A stretch of DNA of 64,000 nucleotides from Mya arenaria (taxonomy: Eukaryota > Mollusca > Bivalvia > Myida > Myidae), in NCBI RefSeq assembly GCF_026914265.1, contig NC_069135.1, forward strand, positions 23,429,639 to 23,493,638, read 5' to 3'. Shown here piece after piece: positions 1 through 9,884 of this stretch (positions are counted from its first letter, which is position 1; the number at the start of each line of letters is the position of its first letter). The notes beneath the pieces were generated by a model. It had not been told where the DNA came from and made no database searches. It saw only the letters and a list, made by a program, of their open reading frames with translations. The position numbers and the translations under genes are program-made.

Positions 1-1237
1 AGGTTATGAACGCACACCGAGTAATGTACGCGCACTGTACGGACACTTACTCATGTACGCACACCGAGTTATGTACACGCACTGTACGGACACTTACTCA
101 TGTACGCACACCGAGTTATGTACGCACATTGTACGGACACTAGGTAATGCACGCACACCGAGCTATGTAAGCGCACTGTACGGACACTTACTCATGTACG
201 CACACTGGGTAATGTACACGCACTGTACGGACACTTACACATGTACGCACACCGAGTTATGTACGCACACTGTACGGACACTTACTCATGTACGCACACC
301 GAGTTATGTACGCACATTGTACGGACACTAGGTAATGCACGCACACCGAACTATGTAAGCGCACTGTGAGAACACATGTACGCACACCGAGTAATGTACG
401 CGCACTTTTCGGACATACTCATGTACGCACACCGAGTTATGTACGCGCACTGTACGGACACTAGGTAATGCACGCACACCGAGCTATGTAAGCGCACTGT
501 GAGAACACATGTACGCACACCGAGTAATGTACGCGCACTTTTCGGACATACTCATGTACGCACACCGAGCTATGTACGAGCATTGTATGCGCGCTGAGTA
601 ATGTACGCACACTGTACACATTTTAATTAATGTACTCGCATACGAAGTAAAATACGCGCACTGATTAATGTAGGCACATTGAGTAAAGGTACGCACACTG
701 TACTCGCACTGATAAATGCACGCACACTGAGTGATGGTGCGTGCACTATAGGCACACTGGGTAATGTACCGCGCACTGAGTAATGTTCGCACTCTGAATA
801 ATGTTCACACACCGAGTAATGTACCCGCACTGTACACACACTGAATAATGATCGCGCAAATTACATAATATACACACACTGATTAATGTATGCATACCGC
901 GTCATGTGCGCGCAGTGTTTACAAAATGAGTAAAATACGCACACTGAGTAATGTTCGCACATTGTACGTGTACTGGGCAATGTTTGTGCATTGAGTATTG
1001 TACGCGCATTGAGTTTTGTACGCGCACTGAGTTTTGTACGCGCACTAAATGTCGTACGCGCACTGAGTATTGTACGCGCACTGACTATTTATGCACATTG
1101 TACGTGTACTGGGTAATGTATGTGCATTGAGTTTGTACGCACAGTGAGTAGTTTTCGCGCATTGTACGTGCACTAAGAATTTTACGCTCAATAGTAATGT
1201 ACACACACTGTATGCGCACAGAGTAATTTACGCGTAC
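1..1237. repeat. Tandem array of ~18-bp GTAATGTACGCGCACTGA-type units (left part)
   Basis: The stretch is built from diverged copies of an ~18-bp unit of the form GAGTAATGTACGCGCACT, mixed with a GTACGGACACTTACTC variant in the first 600 bases. The array runs off the left edge of the window. The same units resume at 3827 after the Harbinger insertion, so this is one array split by a transposon. Short open frames on both strands here are repeat-derived (Tyr/Thr/Cys-rich) and are not genes. Confidence 0.9.
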
Positions 1238-1269
1238 TAATGGCCCAGTCACATAGCCCGGCCGATGTC

Positions 1270-1600
1270 CGGCATCGGTAGAGCTCGGTGGATTTTTTTG
1301 GTGCCACCGAGCTCTCCTCATCGGAAGCAGAGCTCGGTGACGTGAACGGACTCCGTCCGGACATCTTCAGGCGACCGACCGAACACCGGCCGGTGACCGT
1401 ACGGAGTCTGTCTCAAAATGGGAGTTTTTTTCTGCCGATGTGGCAGCAACTACCGGCCGGAGGTCGGCCGGACATCGGAAGGAATACGGCCGGTACCCGA
1501 GCAGGGAACAGGACACCGTGCGATCGCCGGCCGGGTTGTTAACGGGCTTTGAACAATGACCGGCCGATGCTCGTCCGATGTAACACGGACTTGGGTGCCG
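1270..1600. repeat. Left subterminal GAGCTCGGTG / CCGGCCGG motif cluster of the Harbinger element
   Basis: GAGCTCGGTG occurs at about 1271 and 1331, with its inverse ACCGAGCTC near 1306. CCGGCCGG-type motifs recur between 1385 and 1570. The same words are clustered in the right subterminal region, so these are likely transposase-binding repeats (inference). Confidence 0.55.
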
Positions 1601-1642
1601 AGCTATTCCGTTCTTCCTACCTGACATTGTCAGTTCATAACT

Positions 1643-2615
1643 ATGGCTGCACCGAGGAGACTTCGAATGGCACTGCTCGAACACGAACTAGCTCAAGCAA
1701 GGTTCCAGTACTACCTGGTCCTGGCGGCAATACTAGAAGCCGCCGAGAGGGAGCGACAGAGGGCCCGCAGAAGAGAAAGACGCTGGTGGGTGCGAGAGTG
1801 GATCCTACGCAGACCCCTTTTCGGCCAGTACGAGACTCTCATGAAGGACCCCGAGGCCGAGCACGCTGCCGACTTCAAAGCCTTCCTCCGCATGGAGCCA
1901 CAGATGTACTATGAGTTGCTTAACCGAGCTGGCCCCCGCATTACCAAGAGTACAACGTAAGTTAATCCGTATTTTGCAAACAAAATTCCCTCCAAACATT
2001 ATATTCTTGCTTAGGTTTAATCATATTTCATCCTCTTCTGTTTCAGGCATCGAACCCCCTTGGACCCTGGGCTGAAGCTGGCAATCACCTTGAGGTTTTT
2101 GGCGACCGGAAGCAGGTACCACGATCTTGCGTTTGCGTTTCGTTTCCCACACAACACCATCGCCCTTTTCATCCCCGAGGTGTGTCAGGCCATCTACAAC
2201 GTATACGAGGATGAGATGTGGGCCACTCCCCAGACAGAAGATGAATGGCGCCCGGTGGCCGAGGGATTCGGAGACAGGTGGAACTTCCCCCACTGTTGTG
2301 GCGCGATCGATGGGAAGCACGTCGCAATCAAGAAGCCCCCCAAGAGTGGCTCACTCTACTACAACTATGAAGGCTTCTTTTCTATCGTCATGTTCCGATG
2401 CCGGCATCTTTAACCGGTCGCGGCTAGAGCCAGGTCTTCGTGAGGGAACAATCGGACTCCCCCAACCGGATTCCCTGCCTAATGACGACCGGGACACACC
2501 CTACTACATGGTCGGAGACGACGCCTTCCCCCTTCGGCAATACATGTTAAAGCCCTACCCTCATCGTCACCTGGCACGGAAACTCGTACGCGTTCAGTTT
2601 GAACTTCTGGAGTGA
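1643..2615 (+). pseudogene. Harbinger transposase (DDE_Tnp_4 / HARBI1-like), broken
   Basis: Exon 1 runs 1643-1956, starts MAAPRRLRM and contains the helical N-terminal region. An intron follows with a GTAAGT donor at 1957 and a TTTCAG acceptor ending at 2046. Splicing there joins ...TKSTT to HRTPLDPGLKLAITLRFLAT in frame, the conserved start of the Harbinger nuclease domain. The first catalytic Asp is visible in GAIDGKHVAI (around 2307). Exon 2 closes near 2413 after GFFSIVMF. The homology continues in a different frame at about 2390 with SDAGIFN, which holds the second Asp, and IGLPQPDSLPNDDRDTPYYM to 2615. About 20 residues expected between the two blocks are missing, so there is an internal deletion with a frameshift. 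The expected third acidic residue (VVENAFG-type block) is absent. This was a DNA-cutting transposase and is now inactive. Confidence 0.88.
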
Positions 2616-2787
2616 CGTAAGAGGGGCCGCCCCGGATCCACTCTTGCTACTTTTGGGTCTGTTCTTGAGCTTGAAGTGTTAGGTACGGCAACTTGTGAAA
2701 TGCCTCTGTATGGCTTGGACTGCAACACACAGACAAAATCCATTAAGACATTTAATATAATGTTTTCTAAAGTAAAACATCGTAAAA

Positions 2788-3351
2788 TTAAAATTTGACA
2801 AATTTAAAAAGAATTTCAAACATTTCAAAAGCTGACAAGGTCTCACCAGAAAGCTCAATCTGGTCGCTAAACTTGTCCAGAGTACATTCCTTCAACTTCG
2901 TGTTTTTGTAGTTCTCATGCCCAACATCGTAGTACATAGGGTGTCCCTCGTAGAAATCTGCTATCTTTTGCATCTGGTCTTGGGTGATCTCTATCGGCAC
3001 ACCAACGGCTCGCCGCGACGCAGACGCCGACGAGGACTAGGACTTGGACTTGGACGAGGACGTGGGCTTGGACTGCGACGACTTTGACGCCTGGGACGCC
3101 TGGGACGCCCGAGACGCCATGGACTCAGCTTCGGATATCTCTGATTGCTCTCCCTCCGTACCACTGGCACCGCCTTCTTCCTCTTGTATCCTCTTTCGGG
3201 GAGATTTTCTGGTCTTCACTGCTAGCGTCTTCTGCTTCTTCTGGCCCTTTCCCTTGCTGCTAGCTGGCTGCTGCCTCTTCTTGCCGCAATTCTTCTCATC
3301 TCCATCACTTTCCTTGACTAATTTTGGCATCCTGTTTATAAAGTCTGTCAA
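2788..3351 (-). pseudogene. Harbinger accessory protein with MADF/Myb-SANT-like domain, broken
   Basis: Two open segments lie in tandem on the minus strand. The upstream one (3351-3037, 104 residues) is Ser/Lys-rich, with a basic stretch (KGKGQKKQKTLAVKTRKSPR) and an acidic Glu/Ser stretch, like a nuclear linker. The downstream one (3000-2788) contains IADFYEGHPMYYDVGHENYK, which resembles the start of a MADF domain (hPxLYDxxHxxYK). The two lie in different frames across a Ser/Arg/Ala-rich join near 3000-3040, suggesting a frameshift. The MADF domain is also truncated at its C-terminus. In Harbinger elements such a protein helps transposase reach the nucleus and bind the ends; that role is inferred from the family. 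Confidence 0.6.
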
Positions 3352-3394
3352 GAGTGAATCGTGTGGATACAGTAAAACAGTAAATATACTAGCA

Positions 3395-3805
3395 GAGATA
3401 TCCGGCCGGGTTACGGCCGAGTTCCGGTCGAGTTCCGGCCGAGCATCGGCCGGTGTCCCTTACATCGGTCAGCCACCGGTACTATACTTTCCAAGGCTCT
3501 ATCCCACATCGGCCGGAGCTCGGTCGGAGCTCGGCCGGTGTCCGTTAAAAAAAACTCGTCATCTGGTTGTCTCAGATGCACGGGACACCGGCCGATACTC
3601 GGCCGTGCACCGGCCGACGTGTTTTACGATGGGCCTGCGATGAGGGAGCTCGGTGAGAGCCCGGTAAAATTTAGCTCCGAAGTTAAAATTTCACCGAGCT
3701 GCCACCGATGCAGTTTTAAGCAACAAACGCCACGGATGTCCGGCCGGTGTCCGGCCGGTGTTCGGTGAAAATCGCATCGCTGGCTCATCGGAACCTCATC
3801 GGCCG
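3395..3805. repeat. Right subterminal GAGCTCGGTG / CCGGCCGG motif cluster of the Harbinger element
   Basis: CCGGCCGG, GGCCGGTGTCC and GAGCTCGG motifs repeat many times up to the right TIR, matching the left cluster. The ORF at 3044-3643 on the + strand is antisense to the MADF-like gene plus this repeat and is not a gene. Confidence 0.55.
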
Positions 3806-3826
3806 GGCTATGTGACTGAGTCATAA

Positions 3827-4018
3827 ATAATGTACGCGCACTGAGTAATGTGTACGCGCACGGTGAATTGTACGCGAACGGAGTAATGAATGCGCACTGA
3901 ATAATGTACGCGCACGGAGAAATGTACGCGCACGGAGTAATGAATGCGCTCTGAGTAATGTACGCACACTGTACGCTATATGAGTAATGAACGCCCACTG
4001 AGTAATGATCGCCCACTG
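3827..4018. repeat. Tandem array of ~18-bp units (right part)
   Basis: About ten diverged units of the GAGTAATGTACGCGCACT type continue immediately after the Harbinger target duplication, so the transposon split a pre-existing array. The array ends at about 4018. Confidence 0.88.
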
Positions 4019-4975
4019 AAGGATTCGAAGGCTTTGCCCCATTTTCTCGAAACTTCTTAAGATTAACAGGTTTAAGTAGCTTAATTCAATTAGCCAAAAT
4101 ACATGCTTAAATTTGACTTTGATAAATGGAAATGGTTTATTGTTGTTATCATAAAGAAAAATCATTTTTAAAGTCTTAAAACACTTAAAGAAAGAAATCA
4201 TACCTCTATACCTTATACTTTTATCCTGTTATAGCTAGGGAACTTAAGAAGTTTCGATTATATGGGGCTAGGAACGCAATGGCCTATCCCCTTCTAACCC
4301 GCTCTCATCCGGCACAAAGCCGCTGTTATTGGTACATAAATATAACTAAAAACATTTGTTTATATTAAAGGAGAGAGCAAGCGTTTAATTGGAAAATCGA
4401 TCAAATTCAATTAAAACATGCAACTTCAATTGTTAGAAATTGTTACTTCAATAAAACATACAACATCCATTTTATCAATTATTCATGGACTGAGTGCGGT
4501 CTCTCTGTATTGACTAGAATATTAACTAGAATGTTTATTGTCAAGTGTTTGTTTTGACGTAAGCAGTAAACATCACAATTAAACAAGTTTCTAGAAGGGA
4601 GTGCTCCAACCACTCAAATAACAATAAGTTGAATAGACTAAGGCAACCCAGGAGAATTCACGATATACGATCGGTACTTAGACAAAACAAAGTTGTCCAA
4701 ATGGATATATATATATATATATTTGAGACACACTTATATGAATACATACTTGAACTCAAGACATGCATGAGAATGACGCCACCCTCTGTATTCACTGGTA
4801 TCCATGCGGTATCAATGGTATTTAATGATTATTCAATGGTATTCAATGCGGTTTGATTATTTATCCATTCGGCGGTGCGCGGACAGTAATTTACAGTCGA
4901 TCATCTTCTTTCCAGTCGTATACACTTCTATTCAAAATGTCTAAAATGATTAAAGGACTTTTATAAATAAAAAGG
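4019..4975. other. AT-rich intergenic stretch, no gene seen
   Basis: No coding or RNA gene is supported here. It contains a short (TA)n run at 4704-4722 and a small cluster of degenerate GGTATTCAATG-like words at about 4795-4850. Confidence 0.6.
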
Positions 4976-5154
4976 TACTGTCGAACCTCATTGGCTCTAA
5001 TTCGCTTGGGTCGATTTCCTAGTTGGCTCGAACTGGATTCAACGGTTCGATTTCTTTTTACTAAAGATAAAAAATCCCGCTCGGTTCGAATTCCCCGAGG
5101 CTCGATGTACTTTCGCCGGTCCCTGGGAGCTCGAGCCAACGGGGTTCCACTGTA
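4976..5154. mobile_element. Small pogo/Tigger-like MITE (~175 bp)
   Basis: The ends are inverted repeats: left CTGTCGAACCTCATTGGCTC and right (reverse complement) CAGTGGAACCCCGTTGGCTC. TA flanks both ends (4976-4977 and 5153-5154), as expected for a TA-inserting pogo/Tigger-type element. Repeated GGCTCGA words fill the interior. It has no coding capacity. The element at 58434-59184 has related ends. Confidence 0.7.
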
Positions 5155-5429
5155 GACTTACTCATAACTAAACTGACTGATAACTTAAACCAGTCCCCGT
5201 AATCTGAAATCATTGTAAACAGCAGAAATGTCGAGTGGAGGTAACCTTTATTTGATTTGGAAACTTAACCGGAAATGTTTATGTCTTCGGTATGCATTAC
5301 AGTGCATTTGCCATATGCATCTCTACGTTATTATGTATTTCCCCTTCAGGTCAGCGTAAGAGCATGGTTGACTGCAACGCCATCTCAACATATTTTTGTA
5401 TTGCTTTCCACATGTCGGTCGGTCGGTCG
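5155..5429. other. Intergenic, nothing recognised
   Basis: AT-rich sequence with no supported gene. A short CGGT tetranucleotide run (about 5417-5435) leads into the AGGTCA-type repeat. Confidence 0.5.
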
Positions 5430-5735
5430 GTTGGTAGGCCATACCTTGTCCGATTGATAAACTGGAGAACGTGGTTGGTAATGACCAGCAGTTGGCCCCT
5501 ATTGATTTTGAGGTCAGTATGTCAAAGGGCACGGTCGTTGTTTTATGATCACAAAAAATGTATGTCCAATTGATACTCGTGAGAGTATGCTTGGACCTAC
5601 GGCCCTCAAACTAGCTAGGGAGTTTCATCAATACTAGCAGATGACCCCTATTGATTTTGATGTATTTTCGTCAAAGGTGACGGGCGACGTGACCTTGAAA
5701 ACAAACCACTGTCTGATTGAAAACTTGGGTAAACT
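5430..5735 (+). repeat. Dispersed AGGTCA-rich repeat, about two diverged monomers
   Basis: Phrases such as GACCAGCAGTTGGCCCC, CTATTGATTTTGAGGTCAGT and GTCAAAGG recur twice (about 5480-5560 and 5640-5700). They match the larger copy at 9885-10650. An open frame starting at 5641 (99 codons) begins inside this repeat and runs into unique AT-rich sequence; it shows no recognisable domain and I do not call it a gene. Confidence 0.65.
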
Positions 5736-7051
5736 TCGGCGAACAGTTTTCAAAAGAAAAATAAATAAAGTTGTTGTTATTAACGGTGGACTTGTAAACT
5801 ACACGTTCCGTAACGATTTCGAGATTCTAGGCATCGGAAAGTCGCGTAAAGCTGTTATAAAATTTACCAGGGGTCACAATAATAAATTAAAAAAAGTATT
5901 TACTTTTGAATACTTTATAACAAAATCGTACGGCAAATGAAATTATCTAACGGTATTTTGGAACAACCATTGTAATTTTAAACACAATAAGCTTTAAATA
6001 TGTCACTATCTCTGAATAATATTGCCGCCTATGGCTGATATTCAGTTCGACCTTGATTGTCGACGCCTTGTTTGACGTCAGTGTACTTGATGCTATAAAT
6101 GTTTCTGAGACAGAAATAACATCTGCAGCCAAACATTGAATGAACGGAATTTGTTTCCTTGCCAAAATAAATACAGATGTTCCATGTATATATCAATTTT
6201 TGAGTAGTATGCAATCTCATGTAGTTACATGCTCAATGAAGGCTCCGTTTAACATGTTTTAGGACTTTATACTACTCATGAAGCACACAACGCTAATAGC
6301 GCCTTTAATGAATTAAACCTAAACGAACTGACCACGTATATCCATTTCAAAGTTGTTAATGCAAACTTACCTATCCTTAGAAGAAAACAGCATTTGTTGT
6401 CAATATTAAGAACGTAATCCAAGGGAAGTAGCTCGAAAAATGACCTCGATATTATGAAGAATTAGTTACTTCCCCTAGAGCGATGCAAAGGTTCAGAAAA
6501 TACCTCCATCATCATCATCATCATCATCATCAACATCATCATCAATCAGCAGCATTTTTAACTAAAAGTACATTTATTGGAATATGGTTGTAAACAATAT
6601 TATTTTGACGTAGCTTGTTCAGAAACCGATTCATCAAAGCTCAGAAAAACAGTTTCGGAGGATGTTTTGCTTATTCAGAATAATCTGATTTTTGATAAAT
6701 GGGTCAACATGAACATTCAATGACAATTCATTACATATAAAAGTATGAATGATATAATGCGGTTGTATTTTATTGGTCACGTACAGAACGAAGTAACTGT
6801 AGCCCATTTCCGTAGCATAATCTTATTACCTCCCTTTTCTTCAAATTAACACGATTTAGCTTTCAGTTGAACTACTTTATGAAAATAACACTGTAAGTAT
6901 GCTTTGTTTTTGTTTGAAAATATTTAAACTAACTACTTCTAGGTAAAATATGGTAAGACGCTTCTGTAATACGGGTCCTGTTGTACTTTTAACAACTCTC
7001 AATACAGTACAGTTTGTCTCTTCTTGTATTCTTGCTAATTGTTGAGTACAC
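5736..7051. other. Intergenic, only a CAT microsatellite seen
   Basis: No gene is supported. The (CAT)n microsatellite at 6507-6545 is the only clear structure. Confidence 0.55.
6507..6545. repeat. (CAT)n microsatellite
   Basis: About twelve CAT units with one CAA interruption. Confidence 0.95.
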
Positions 7052-7056
7052 ACTCA

Positions 7057-7500
7057 CACTGTGAGGGAGCAAGAATTGTGACGTCACCACAAATGTGTAC
7101 GACCACGGCGATCTTGACACAACAAAAGGTATGTTTGTGTACATTTTCTTTACTAAATTGAATCAAATTAAAACAATACCTCGCCCATGGTACGCCACAT
7201 ACTTTCCGCTTTCATATGGTAAACTTTCTGTTAATCTTGATGTGTAGTTTTTGAGAACATTCAAAAACAAATTTGGAATCGGCGATGCAGACGACCACAC
7301 ATTTGGTTTATCTTGCAAAAAACACTGATAAATCGGCTAATTTCAACCGGTTCTTTACAAAAAGATATTTAAACAGTAAATATATACCATTTACAATACA
7401 TTTTCAAGGCGAAATGATGTTTTTGAAAGAAATCGTACAATATTAAATTATGCGAACGACCACACTCGAGAATTTTAGGCGAACCACCACACTTTTTTAT
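7057..7500 (+). repeat. Left long terminal inverted repeat with GCGAACGACCACA motifs
   Basis: Inverted partner of 9190-9635. The motif GCGAACGACCACA, or a close variant, occurs about four times (near 7098, 7287, 7452 and 7480). Likely binding sites for the missing transposase (inference). Confidence 0.75.
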
Positions 7501-7570
7501 CTTATTTTAATAAGAATGCGAATAAAGCTTCAAATACTTTATTTGTTAATATGTATGGTATATATTTTAG

Positions 7571-7687
7571 ATGGAGAGTCGACAACCTCAGGTCTGCAGA
7601 TATTGTGGCATGGTCCTTTCGAACATTTCAACACTGCGGCAGCACGAAACAACACATATATTATTAAAAAAACTTATTGTTTTTTCT
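7571..7687 (+). CDS. C2H2 zinc-finger fragment inside the TIR element
   Basis: The frame starts MESRQPQVCRYCGMVLSNIS and continues TLRQHETTH. It has the exact C2H2 spacing C-x2-C-x12-H-x3-H (one finger), so it could bind a zinc ion and DNA. The frame then runs into a Leu/Lys/Phe-rich tail and stops. The ATG lies directly after TATATTTTAG, so it may be an exon with an upstream AG acceptor rather than a complete gene. It lies between the long inverted repeats and is therefore part of the mobile element. It could be a captured host exon or a remnant of the element's own protein; the sequence does not decide. Function unknown. Confidence 0.45.
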
Positions 7688-9189
7688 AACAATATTATGT
7701 TTTTGAAAAGTAATCGCCGTATGTACATAATCAGGAAGGCATTTTCAGAACTGTTTTAGTAAATTCTTACTTTTGTTTGAGGCGATGGGTTTTTAGCTCG
7801 ACTATTCGAAGACTAACGAGAGCTATCCTACTCACCCTAGAGTCAAACTTTGGTTAAGGTTTTGCATGTTAGCACCTTTAAGACATTATCTCAGCAAATG
7901 CATGTATTGCATTGAAACTTCAGACAGGCGTTTCCAACTATCCAAACAGACTTAATTAATCAAGTAAGAAAGCTCTATTTTGCATAAAATGTAAATTTTG
8001 GCCCTTTATTATTCGACTAAAAGATTCTGGTTAAAGTTTTGCATATATACCAAAACTTTGCAATCTAAACTTAAAAGTGACAGCTCTTATTATAAAAGAT
8101 GATTGCACTGTGACTAATTTCATTTTTGTGATTTTTTTCAGAACTTTATTAGTAAATTCTTGTATTATTTTGAGTCGATAGGTTAGCATAAAAGATTATT
8201 GTAGGTGATTCATATCACTTTTTGTGATTTGCTCTGTGATTACATTTGTATGTTTAAGTTTTACATGTAAACACCCTTATCAGTATTACATGCTATATCA
8301 ATCTTATAAATGCGATTGTTTCACAAACAAATGCGGACATTTTTTGTTTCATATTGATGTGATTTATACTCTGCGTTTACTGTGATCCGTTTGTATTTTT
8401 AAAATAAAGACAATAAACGTTATCAAATATCAGTTTTATTTGATTAATTTTCACTATTATTGCCATATAATAACACTGATTATTGCCATATAAGTCACGT
8501 GTCAATAAAGAATAAAGGCACAACACATATTTAATCAGAAACAACTTGTAATTGAGTAATGACTACACATGTCATTCGCCGGCTATAAATGAACTATCCA
8601 GTAGCATTAGAAGTTCCATATGATCATATCGATAGTCAACATTGAATGTTTAGGAATCCCATTTAGGATGTAACTAACGTTTTTCAATCATTTCTCCTCG
8701 CATTTTCCCTTCTGACACCCTGTGCCCCTTTTTGTAATGAATTTCGATCCAAACATACTATACCACTCTTCTTCCTTTTTGTCGAACGTATATCGAACAT
8801 ACGGTCCCTGAAATTGTGTGGATGAGATAAATTAAATGTATGTTTTCTTCATCTTACAATACAAAAATTGGTGTATTAACAAGTTTAACGATTGACATAC
8901 TTAGATGTAGGTGTCATGGGATTCGGGTGGGTTTTAGCCCTATCAAATGTACGTTAGATCTTGGCATCCGAAAATTGCCCTAGTACTTCTTTTCATTTTA
9001 GACACACATCCTAAAGTTACTTCTATCAGCATCCTACTTGACAATAATCTCCTTTACAATGGTCGAATGCCTCGAAACGCATACCGCACAATCTCGGTCA
9101 CATTCTGGTGTTGACATGTCGGATTTGTCCTGCGAATAGAAAAAAAAACATTGAGATCACGAAGGCTTTATTCACACCCCCTTCAAAGT

Positions 9190-9635
9190 TAATTTAAAAA
9201 GTGTGGTCGTTCGCCTAAAATTCTCGAGTGTGGTCGTTCGCATAATTTGATATTTTAATATTGCCTTCAAAAACATCATTTCCCCCTTGCAAAGGTACTC
9301 TAAATGGTAAATATTTGCTTTAATAAGTGTTTTTCGTAAAGAACCAGGTGAAACTAGCCGTTTTATCATTGCTTTTGCAAGATAAACAAAATGTGTGGTC
9401 GTCTGCATCCTCGATTCCAAATTTGTTATTGAATGTTCTCAAAAACTACGACACCAAGAATATCAGACAGTATACCACATGAAATCGGAAATTATGTGCC
9501 GTACCATGGGCTAGGTCTTGTTTTAATTCGATTCAAGATAATAAAGAAAACGTCAAAAACATACGTTTTGTTGTCTCAATTTCACCGTGGTCGTTCGCAT
9601 TTGTGGTCACGTGATTGTTTTTGCTCCCTCACAGT
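9190..9635 (-). repeat. Right long terminal inverted repeat with GCGAACGACCACA motifs
   Basis: Inverted partner of 7057-7500. The reverse-complement motif TGTGGTCGTTCGC or a variant occurs near 9202, 9229, 9393 and 9586, mirroring the left arm in order and spacing. Confidence 0.75.
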
Positions 9636-9640
9636 GACTC

Positions 9641-9884
9641 AAATAAATTTTATTTTATATATGACAAATGCTCTTTTATTATGAATACCATGAAACTTGT
9701 TATAATTAGGTTATATTTCTTTATTACTGTTTTTATTATGCCCCCCACCCTATTGACTGGAAGAGTATAGAGTTTCCCTAAATCATTCAAAACTCGTGTC
9801 ACACTTAACTCTTAACCTTAAGTTTATTATTGTAAGTATTACAGCATATGGGATTGTTATGTCCCATAGGGTGGCATATTGTAA
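9641..9884. other. Intergenic, nothing recognised
   Basis: AT-rich, no supported gene. Confidence 0.5.

Larger units (their letters stand above)
1241..3823 (+). mobile_element. PIF/Harbinger DNA transposon, decayed, 2.58 kb
   Basis: The ends form an imperfect TIR of about 27 bp (25 matches by eye) with core CAGTCACATAGCCCGGCC on the left and its reverse complement on the right. The 3-bp sequence TAA occurs directly outside both ends (1238-1240 and 3824-3826), which fits the TWA target duplication of PIF/Harbinger elements. Inside are a two-exon DDE transposase on the + strand and a MADF-like gene on the - strand, the usual two-gene Harbinger layout. Subterminal regions are rich in CCGGCCGG and GAGCTCGGTG motifs. 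The element sits inside the 18-bp array. It is probably immobile because its transposase is damaged. Confidence 0.9.
7057..9635. mobile_element. 2.58-kb TIR transposon, CACTGTG ends, 5-bp target duplication (Transib-like or unclassified)
   Basis: The left end reads CACTGTGAGGGAGCAA and the right end is its exact reverse complement. The 5-bp sequence ACTCA directly flanks both ends (7052-7056 and 9636-9640). The inverted repeats are long: similarity extends in opposite orientation across about 7057-7500 and 9190-9635 with substitutions and small indels. A 5-bp duplication and CAC-starting ends fit Transib and RAG-like transposons, but no transposase is present, so this is a non-autonomous copy and the assignment is inference. 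CACTA-type elements share the CACTG start but normally give a shorter duplication. The 1.7-kb centre holds one zinc-finger frame and otherwise AT-rich sequence. Confidence 0.75.

Noticed and set aside
3044-3643. 199-codon + strand frame in the Harbinger element
   Set aside because: Antisense of the MADF-like accessory gene running into subterminal repeats.
5641-5940. 99-codon + strand frame as a gene
   Set aside because: Begins inside a dispersed repeat and shows no recognisable domain.
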